DNA from: Hydra vulgaris
Taxonomy: Eukaryota > Cnidaria > Hydrozoa > Anthoathecata > Hydridae
DNA length: 64,000 nucleotides
NCBI RefSeq assembly: GCF_038396675.1
Contig: NC_088921.1
Span: 21,213,001 to 21,277,000, forward strand
Direction: 5' to 3'
Part shown: positions 57,497-64,000 of the stretch, one piece after another
Numbering within the stretch: the first letter of the stretch is position 1
Layout of the letters: every line of letters begins with the position of its first letter
Made by a program: the position numbers and the translations under genes
Notes under the pieces: model-generated
The model's input: the letters and a program-made list of their open reading frames with translations, nothing else
What the model was told of the DNA's origin: nothing
Database searches by the model: none

Positions 57497-57675
57497 AACT
57501 GAACACTGCAGACATAGTCGGACTGACGCCGTCTTCAACAATGTACTTGTGGTTTGAATTAGAACGTCTAATCATTTTCGTCGTCGTCATCATCAGCAGC
57601 ATCATCAGCAGCAGCAGCTGAGACCATTAGCGATGTTAGACACTCTGAAAGTGAAGATATTTTCTTTTTTCCAAT

Positions 57676-57861
57676 CTGGGCCGCGCTCAGCAGTAGTGCA
57701 AAGCCGAGGCAACCCGTGGTCAGGGCAAGGTAAACCTATGATCCCATGACCTAATGCCAAAATCAGATTAATATATGAGCCGGACTGTGCCGGCGTACCA
57801 GATATTAAACTGATAAGAACAGATACTACACTTGATCTTAGCCATTAGGCCGAGAAGCGAT
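57676..57861 (-). ncRNA. U2 snRNA gene R25, shortened Sm site
   Basis: The Sm-binding site reads AUUUUGG rather than AUUUUUGG (GCCAAAATCAG on the + strand, near 57757). One U is lost, which may weaken Sm ring assembly. Confidence 0.92.
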
Positions 57862-58040
57862 AACTGAACACTGCAGACATAGTCGGACTGACGCCGTCTT
57901 CAACAATGTACTTGTGGTTTGAATTAGAACGTCTAATCATTTTCGTCGTCGTCATCATCAGCAGCATCATCAGCAGCAGCAGCTGAGACCATTAGCGATG
58001 TTAGACACTCTGAAAGTGAAGATATTTTCTTTTTTCCAAT

Positions 58041-58227
58041 CTGGGCCGCGCTCAGCAGTAGTGCAAAGCCGAGGCAACCCGTGGTCAGGGCAAGGTAAAC
58101 CTATGATCCCATGACCTAATGCCAAAAATCAGATTAATATATGAGCCGGACTGTGCCGGCGTACCAGATATTAAACTGATAAGAACAGATACTACACTTG
58201 ATCTTAGCCATTAGGCCGAGAAGCGAT
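58041..58227 (-). ncRNA. U2 snRNA gene R26
   Basis: Coding part normal. The spacer upstream of it (5' side) has one base lost near 58379. Confidence 0.94.
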
Positions 58228-58405
58228 AACTGAACACTGCAGACATAGTCGGACTGACGCCGTCTTCAACAATGTACTTGTGGTTTGAATTAGAACGTCT
58301 AATCATTTTCGTCGTCGTCATCATCAGCAGCATCATCAGCAGCAGCAGCTGAGACCATTAGCGATGTTAGACACTCTGAAGTGAAGATATTTTCTTTTTT
58401 CCAAT

Positions 58406-58557
58406 CTGGGCCGCGCTCAGCAGTAGTGCAAAGCCGAGGCAACCCGTGGTCAGGGCAAGGTAAACCTATGATCCCATGACCTAATGCCAAAAATCAGATT
58501 AATATATGAGCCGGACTGTGCCGGCGTACCAGATATTAAACTGATAAGAACAGATAC
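58406..58557 (-). pseudogene. U2 snRNA gene R27, 3' part (nt 36-187), split by E5
   Basis: Ends at nt 36, directly against the poly-A of E5. The first 12 nt are repeated at 58947-58958. Confidence 0.93.
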
Positions 58558-58946
58558 TTTTTTTTTTTTTTTTTTTTTTACCAACCAACTAGAGTGACCT
58601 GAAGCTGAAACCAGACTTACACAGGGCCCTAGAAGGCGGTGTTATTTGGGAGCCGAGACTCCGTATTTTGTCCCATTTAAGGGTTTTTTAGCCCATTTAA
58701 GGGTTTTTTTGGCCCATTTAAGGGTTTAGTTGCCACTCAGCCGAAACTAAGCAGCGCCAACTTAATGGTTTATCTCCATTTAACGTCCGGAGTGGACGGA
58801 ACGCTTTGAGATTTCCGGACGTAGAAGGAGACACTGAAAAAGCGACTACGCCAAGATCCTCTATCGACTGTCACGGTTTCGATCTTGTGCTGTTTCTGCT
58901 TTCTAACAACACCGAAACCAATTGAGAGATGGTCCGGAGCCGAAAT
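58558..58946 (-). mobile_element. E5: U2-targeted SINE-like element (389 bp)
   Basis: A short non-coding element between perfect 12-bp duplications of U2 nt 36-47 (58546-58557 and 58947-58958), with a 22-nt poly-A tail (poly-T on the + strand, 58558-58579). Its body is far less AT-rich than its surroundings. It holds a perfect 8-bp stem ACGTCCGG/CCGGACGT (58783-58790 with 58815-58822) and three tandem units of about 20 bp with the core CCCATTTAAGGG (58672, 58692, 58713). Its 3' tail is homologous to that of E3. No ORF and no clear tRNA, 5S or 7SL head is seen, so its promoter origin is unknown. U2-driven transcription is possible. Confidence 0.85.
58580..58634 (-). other. Shared 3' tail of E5
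   Basis: The - strand reads CTAGGGCCCTGTGTAAGTC...CTCTAGTTGGTTGG before the poly-A. The match with 11927-11980 is clear over about 50 bp. Confidence 0.75.
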
Positions 58947-58993
58947 AAGAACAGATACTACACTTGATCTTAGCCATTAGGCCGAGAAGCGAT
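58947..58993 (-). pseudogene. U2 snRNA gene R27, 5' part (nt 1-47)
   Basis: Normal U2 5' end through the duplicated target, upstream of E5. Confidence 0.93.
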
Positions 58994-59172
58994 AACTGAA
59001 CACTGCAGACATAGTCGGACTGACGCCGTCTTCAACAATGTACTTGTGGTTTGAATTAGAACGTCTAATCATTTTCGTCGTCGTCATCATCAGCAGCATC
59101 ATCAGCAGCAGCAGCTGAGACCATTAGCGATGTTAGACACTCTGAAAGTGAAGATATTTTCTTAAATACAAT

Positions 59173-59359
59173 CTGGGCCGCGCTCAGCAGTAGTGCAAAG
59201 CCGAGGCAACCCGTGGTCAGGGCAAGGTAAACCTATGATCCCATGACCTAATGCCAAAAATCAGATTAATATATGAGCCGGACTGTGCCGGCGTACCAGA
59301 TATTAAACTGATAAGAACAGATACTACACTTGATCTTAGCCATTAGGCCGAGAAGCGAT
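59173..59359 (-). ncRNA. U2 snRNA gene R28, altered 3' flank
   Basis: Coding part normal. The A-rich 3' flank (GGAAAAAAGAAAA in the unit) is changed to GTATTTAAGAAAA at 59160-59172, which could impair 3'-end formation if that tract is the 3' box. Confidence 0.92.
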
Positions 59360-59538
59360 AACTGAACACTGCAGACATAGTCGGACTGACGCCGTCTTCA
59401 ACAATGTACTTGTGGTTTGAATTAGAACGTCTAATCATTTTCGTCGTCGTCATCATCAGCAGCATCATCAGCAGCAGCAGCTGAGACCATTAGCGATGTT
59501 AGACACTCTGAAAGTGAAGATATTTTCTTTTTTCCAAT

Positions 59539-59725
59539 CTGGGCCGCGCTCAGCAGTAGTGCAAAGCCGAGGCAACCCGTGGTCAGGGCAAGGTAAACCT
59601 ATGATCCCATGACCTAATGCCAAAAATCAGATTAATATATGAGCCGGACTGTGCCGGCGTACCAGATATTAAACTGATAAGAACAGATACTACACTTGAT
59701 CTTAGCCATTAGGCCGAGAAGCGAT
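59539..59725 (-). ncRNA. U2 snRNA gene R29
   Basis: No difference from the unit seen. Confidence 0.95.
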
Positions 59726-59904
59726 AACTGAACACTGCAGACATAGTCGGACTGACGCCGTCTTCAACAATGTACTTGTGGTTTGAATTAGAACGTCTAA
59801 TCATTTTCGTCGTCGTCATCATCAGCAGCATCATCAGCAGCAGCAGCTGAGACCATTAGCGATGTTAGACACTCTGAAAGTGAAGATATTTTCTTTTTTC
59901 CAAT

Positions 59905-60091
59905 CTGGGCCGCGCTCAGCAGTAGTGCAAAGCCGAGGCAACCCGTGGTCAGGGCAAGGTAAACCTATGATCCCATGACCTAATGCCAAAAATCAGATTA
60001 ATATATGAGCCGGACTGTGCCGGCGTACCAGATATTAAACTGATAAGAACAGATACTACACTTGATCTTAGCCATTAGGCCGAGAAGCGAT
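59905..60091 (-). ncRNA. U2 snRNA gene R30
   Basis: No difference from the unit seen. Confidence 0.95.
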
Positions 60092-60270
60092 AACTGAACA
60101 CTGCAGACATAGTCGGACTGACGCCGTCTTCAACAATGTACTTGTGGTTTGAATTAGAACGTCTAATCATTTTCGTCGTCGTCATCATCAGCAGCATCAT
60201 CAGCAGCAGCAGCTGAGACCATTAGCGATGTTAGACACTCTGAAAGTGAAGATATTTTCTTTTTTCCAAT

Positions 60271-60418
60271 CTGGGCCGCGCTCAGCAGTAGTGCAAAGCC
60301 GAGGCAACCCGTGGTCAGGGCAAGGTAAACCTATGATCCCATGACCTAATGCCAAAAATCAGATTAATATATGAGCCGGACTGTGCCGGCGTACCATATA
60401 TTAAACTTTTAAGAACAG

Positions 60419-60422
<4 letters not shown>
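60271..60422 (-). pseudogene. U2 snRNA gene R31, 3' part (nt 36-187), split by E4
   Basis: Abuts the E4 poly-A. It carries several substitutions in the first 45 nt after the junction (GTAACTGTTCTTAAAAG... instead of GTATCTGTTCTTATCAG...), so this gene is decaying. Confidence 0.9.
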
Positions 60423-60450
<28 letters not shown>

Positions 60451-60451
60451 C

Positions 60452-60482
60452 TTTTATCCACCAACTAGTCCAAGGCCCTAGT
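60452..60482 (-). other. Shared 3' tail of E4 (short form)
   Basis: The - strand shows CCTACTAG...CTAGTTGG, an 8-bp stem with one mismatch around a 9-nt loop, then TGGATAAAAG before the poly-A. It keeps the two ends of the E3/E5 tail and lacks the middle. Confidence 0.7.
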
Positions 60483-60713
60483 AGGTTGATTATTTATTTT
60501 ATATTTTTTTGTTTTTGTTTTAATTGTTTTATATTTTTATTATGTTTTGTTAATTTTATATTTTTATTTTTGTTGATATATTTTTTCAAGTTAAATAATG
60601 TTGATAAGGTAGCTCTTGGATGCGACATTATAACATCATAATTTTTTGTTTAATACTTTTTTAATTGTTTTGTTTAAAATTTTTTTATTTAATGCTGCTT
60701 TTTAATTTTATTT

Positions 60714-62173
60714 TTAAGGTGTTATTTTTGCTCTCTTGGCTAGATACGTTTGCTTTTTTAAATTACGTTCTTCTTGTTTTCTTTCATGATCTTTAATATA
60801 TTGGAAAAATTCCTTCTTTCGTTGTTTCCATTCTGCCCTTTTACAAGCAGTATATTTTGTCTTTTCGGTGTTATCTGCGGTTTTGATGTTAAAATTTTTA
60901 AATTCTTTCATATTAAATGAATATATTTCACTGGAGTCCATTTTTTCGAAAATAAGTGGTGTAATTTTTCCTATTTTTTTTTCCAGATCTTTGAGTGATT
61001 TATAGTAATTCATTTTTGCAGTGTTATATTGTTGCCATTCGAGTTTCTTAAAGGCTTTAAATTTTAGTAATTCTTCCTTGCTACAGTTTAGTCGGTCAAA
61101 ATTTTTAAAGGTCTTCCAGTTATAATTGACCTTGTCTATATGTGACATGTGTCTATATTCTGTAGGTATTTCCACGTTGTCCAGATTGTCATCTTCTTTG
61201 CTGAAGACATCTTTTTCACTTTGGCCATCAGCATTTTTACTCTTAGCTATATCACTTACTTTACTACTATCCTGTTCATTATCATTTTCATTTCTTTCAT
61301 CGACTTCGCTATTATCTTTATCGTTTTTACTAATTCTGTTTTCGTTTGCTGCCTGAAGTTCTATATTTTCTACTGTTATTTGTATTTCTAAATTCTTCTC
61401 ATGTTCATTCGTTTCCTTTTCTATTCCCATATCCTCGGTCGTTTTAATAATATTCCGATTTTGTGTTTCTACAGGTGGTATAACTTGGTGAATGCTACTA
61501 GTTGATTCGCAAACAACTTTGTCTTCGTTTTTCTGATTCGGGTTTACTTTGTTTTGTGGCTTTCCCACATCTTCCTGGCCGTTGTAGATTGCTCTAACCT
61601 CATACCCATTCAGTTTTATAAACCTTGGAATTGGTTTTTCTAATTTGTCCATAATCGCAACTATGATGCCGGAGTAATAGAGCGTTTTGTTGTTTGGTGT
61701 TTTTTTAAATATGGGTTTAGTTTTAATATGTTTTCCGTATCCGAGCTGTTCTAGAAATTTACCAGCAGGATAATTACTTTTTTCAATTGGTAACCCGAGG
61801 ATGGAAACAGTTACCTTTTTACTAATGTTTCTCGATGGAGTAGATTGGTAGAATCGGTGGTTTACACCATTAATATTTAATCCTTTTTCAAGAATCGTTT
61901 TTTTAATTTTGTCGTTTTTCATAACGATCTCAATTATTGAGCCGTTACGGATTTGTTGGTATCCGAATAGGTATTTATCATATCCGGCCTCTTCAATAGC
62001 AACTAAGAAATCGTTGTCGCTAATTTTAGCGTTAACCTTACATAAGAGAGTATTATTTAGGGCGCTATAGTCGTATGCGTTATCGTTATTGGTTGCTGCT
62101 TGTGCATAGGTTTAACTTGCATATAGCATTTGTTCTGGGCTGTAGCAGCCGCTATTTCTGTATCTATTTCCAT
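60714..62173 (-). pseudogene. ORF1 of E4, one frame change near its start
   Basis: The likely start ATG is at 62173 (MEIDTEIAAATAQNKCYM). A frame change near 62105-62130 separates it from the conserved YAQAAT region, after which the frame is open to 60714. That open part contains QQIRNGSIIEIVMKNDK, RFYQSTPSRNISKK, LEQLGYGKHI and VRAIYNGQEDVG, matching the E2 and E3 ORF1 proteins, again with no zinc knuckle. The longest stretch starting at an ATG is 402 codons (61922-60714). The C-terminal region carries two copies of the module seen once in E3, VEIPTEYRHMSHIDK... and PLIFEKMDSSEIYS..., each with an FKNF core and K.EW end. A helical K/E-rich tail follows. Confidence 0.8.
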
Positions 62174-62394
62174 GGTATTTCTTGGATCTAATAGTAGCAT
62201 GGCAAAATAGTTCTACCTGTATATATTATATTCTCAGCCACTCACTAGTCGACCTCAAAAGAGGTCTAACCAACCTCTTACTAACACTCACTCACACTCA
62301 ACAAACTCACTGAGATCTACGATCTCTATTAAACTCTCAACCACTCAAAAAATAAACTAAAAGTCCGAAAACTTTTTCAGAAAAACTTAACCTT

Positions 62395-62420
62395 GCAACC
62401 CGTGGAGGGAGCAAGGTAAC
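62395..62420 (-). other. U2-like patch in the E4 5' UTR
   Basis: The - strand reads GTTACCTTGCTCCCTCCACG then GGTTGC, close to U2 nt 129-154. The equivalent patch in E3 is at 10182-10211. Confidence 0.6.
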
Positions 62421-62495
62421 ACTCAATACACTCAGAAGGCCAGTAGACCTTCTTTATACAGTATGGATCACTAGCTCGCCTAATTAAACTAAGAT

Positions 62496-62542
62496 AAGAA
62501 CAGATACTACACTTGATCTTAGCCATTAGGCCGAGAAGCGAT
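62496..62542 (-). pseudogene. U2 snRNA gene R31, 5' part (nt 1-47)
   Basis: Normal U2 5' end and upstream spacer, except that the spacer on its upstream side lacks one 12-bp trinucleotide block. Confidence 0.93.
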
Positions 62543-62709
62543 AACTGAACACTGCAGACATAGTCGGACTGACGCCGTCTTCAACAATGTACTTGTGGTT
62601 TGAATTAGAACGTCTAATCATTTTCGTCGTCGTCATCATCAGCAGCAGCAGCTGAGACCATTAGCGATGTTAGACACTCTGAAAGTGAAGATATTTTCTT
62701 TTTTCCAAT

Positions 62710-62894
62710 CTGGGCCGCGCTCAGCAGTAGTGCAAAGCCGAGGCAACCCGTGGTCAGGGCAAGGTAAACCTATGATCCCATGACCTAATGCCAAAAATCA
62801 GATTAATATATGAGCCGGACTGTGCCGGCGTACCAGATATTAAACTGATAAGAACAGATACTACACTTGATCTTAGCCATTAGGCCGTAGCCAT
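62710..62894 (-). pseudogene. U2 snRNA gene R32, damaged 5' end
   Basis: The 5' end reads ATGGCTACGGCC in place of ATCGCTTCTCGGCC, 2 nt shorter and altered in the stem I and U6-pairing region. The rest is normal. Probably a pseudogene. Confidence 0.85.
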
Positions 62895-63073
62895 AACTGA
62901 ACACTGCAGACATAGTCGGACTGACGCCGTCTTCAACAATGTACTTGTGGTTTGAATTAGAACGTCTAATCATTTTCGTCGTCGTCATCATCAGCAGCAT
63001 CATCAGCAGCAGCAGCTGAGACCATTAGCGATGTTAGACACTCTGAAAGTGAAGATATTTTCTTTTTTCCAAT

Positions 63074-63260
63074 CTGGGCCGCGCTCAGCAGTAGTGCAAA
63101 GCCGAGGCAACCCGTGGTCAGGGCAAGGTAAACCTATGATCCCATGACCTAATGCCAAAAATCAGATTAATATATGAGCCGGACTGTGCCGGCGTACCAG
63201 ATATTAAACTGATAAGAACAGATACTACACTTGATCTTAGCCATTAGGCCGAGAAGCGAT
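63074..63260 (-). ncRNA. U2 snRNA gene R33
   Basis: No difference from the unit seen. Confidence 0.95.
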
Positions 63261-63439
63261 AACTGAACACTGCAGACATAGTCGGACTGACGCCGTCTTC
63301 AACAATGTACTTGTGGTTTGAATTAGAACGTCTAATCATTTTCGTCGTCGTCATCATCAGCAGCATCATCAGCAGCAGCAGCTGAGACCATTAGCGATGT
63401 TAGACACTCTGAAAGTGAAGATATTTTCTTTTTTCCAAT

Positions 63440-63626
63440 CTGGGCCGCGCTCAGCAGTAGTGCAAAGCCGAGGCAACCCGTGGTCAGGGCAAGGTAAACC
63501 TATGATCCCATGACCTAATGCCAAAAATCAGATTAATATATGAGCCGGACTGTGCCGGCGTACCAGATATTAAACTGATAAGAACAGATACTACACTTGA
63601 TCTTAGCCATTAGGCCGAGAAGCGAT
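63440..63626 (-). ncRNA. U2 snRNA gene R34
   Basis: No difference from the unit seen. Confidence 0.95.
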
Positions 63627-63805
63627 AACTGAACACTGCAGACATAGTCGGACTGACGCCGTCTTCAACAATGTACTTGTGGTTTGAATTAGAACGTCTA
63701 ATCATTTTCGTCGTCGTCATCATCAGCAGCATCATCAGCAGCAGCAGCTGAGACCATTAGCGATGTTAGACACTCTGAAAGTGAAGATATTTTCTTTTTT
63801 CCAAT

Positions 63806-63992
63806 CTGGGCCGCGCTCAGCAGTAGTGCAAAGCCGAGGCAACCCGTGGTCAGGGCAAGGTAAACCTATGATCCCATGACCTAATGCCAAAAATCAGATT
63901 AATATATGAGCCGGACTGTGCCGGCGTACCAGATATTAAACTGATAAGAACAGATACTACACTTGATCTTAGCCATTAGGCCGAGAAGCGAT
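63806..63992 (-). ncRNA. U2 snRNA gene R35
   Basis: Last complete copy. Its promoter lies beyond the window edge. Confidence 0.94.
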
Positions 63993-64000
63993 AACTGAAC

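Larger units (their letters stand above)
60423..62495 (-). mobile_element. E4: ORF1-only U2-targeted non-autonomous LINE
   Basis: A 2.07-kb element in sense orientation within a U2 gene. Near-identical 12-bp target copies flank it (60411-60422 with one mismatch, and 62496-62507), and 28 A end it. It has a 320-bp 5' UTR, a single ORF1 and a 260-bp 3' UTR. No endonuclease or RT is present. Its 5' UTR shares GAGCTAGTGATC and a U2-like patch with E3. Its 3' tail is a shortened version of that in E3 and E5. It looks older than E3, given the mutated flank and the frame break in ORF1. Confidence 0.9.
48787..64000 (-). repeat. Right U2 tandem array (366-bp unit, 35 gene positions)
   Basis: Gene 5' ends fall at 49079 and every 366 bp up to 56033 (20 genes), then with 1-nt slips at 56398 and 57861. 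Two positions are split by E5 and E4. The array runs off the right edge. The unit is the same as in the left array, on the opposite strand. The edge unit at 48787 has an expanded GTC tract (7 units against 3 elsewhere). Confidence 0.97.

Noticed and set aside
58299-58490. 63-codon ORF within the U2 unit (also 62803-63003 and 4055-4252)
   Set aside because: It overlaps U2 snRNA and spacer on their own strand or the opposite strand, and opens only through local mutations.
48787-64000. CRISPR-like regular repeat array
   Set aside because: The unit is 366 bp, carries a U2 snRNA gene and has near-identical spacers; this is a tandem gene array in a eukaryote.

Overview
The window is very AT-rich, intron-free in appearance and built almost entirely of repeats: long (TA)n and (GTAT)n tracts, many decayed LINEs, two Tc1-like DNA transposons, and two tandem arrays of U2 spliceosomal RNA genes. 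It is clearly eukaryotic, and animal LINE families dominate. A Hydra-like cnidarian would fit the base composition and LINE types, but nothing here proves the species. No ordinary host protein-coding gene could be recognised. No LTR retroelement or virus-like element was recognised.

Left part (1-14570): a U2 array on the + strand with a 366-bp unit (gene about 187 nt plus spacer about 179 bp). Three of its genes are split by LINE-type elements lying in the same orientation as U2, with the poly-A end abutting U2 nucleotide 36. E1 (1-4178) and E2 (4541-9726) carry intact 1184-aa APE endonuclease/reverse transcriptase ORFs of the Tx1 clade. They resemble the U2-targeting Keno group but belong to two diverged families. 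E3 (10105-12000) is an ORF1-only element. Three uninterrupted U2 genes follow. A fourth is cut off and fused to an inverted fragment of a related ORF1.

Middle (14571-48782): about 34 kb of LINE graveyard. It holds several pieces of a CR1/L2-like family (17930-25500), a decayed Tx1-clade relative outside U2 (29650-31730), three pieces of an L1/Tx1-like family on the - strand (32145-33420, 39890-41690, 41958-48000), and a CR1/jockey-group LINE (34800-39770). Two Tc1-like transposons are nested with TA duplications: 36637-38307 inside the CR1/jockey-group LINE and 42835-44095 inside an L1/Tx1-like copy.

Right part (48787-64000): a second U2 array on the - strand with 35 gene positions, 20 of them at exact 366-bp spacing. 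Two genes are split: one by a 389-bp SINE-like element (E5, 58558-58946), the other by a second ORF1-only element (E4, 60423-62495). E3 and E5 are bounded by perfect 12-bp duplications of U2 nt 36-47, and E4 by one with a single mismatch. E3, E4 and E5 also share a 3' tail that E1 and E2 lack.

The main interest is this layered parasitism of the U2 locus: autonomous LINEs, ORF1-only half-LINEs and a SINE-like element all use one site inside the branch-point-recognition sequence of U2 and are probably transcribed from the U2 promoter. The autonomous partner that carries the E3/E4/E5 tail is not in the window.
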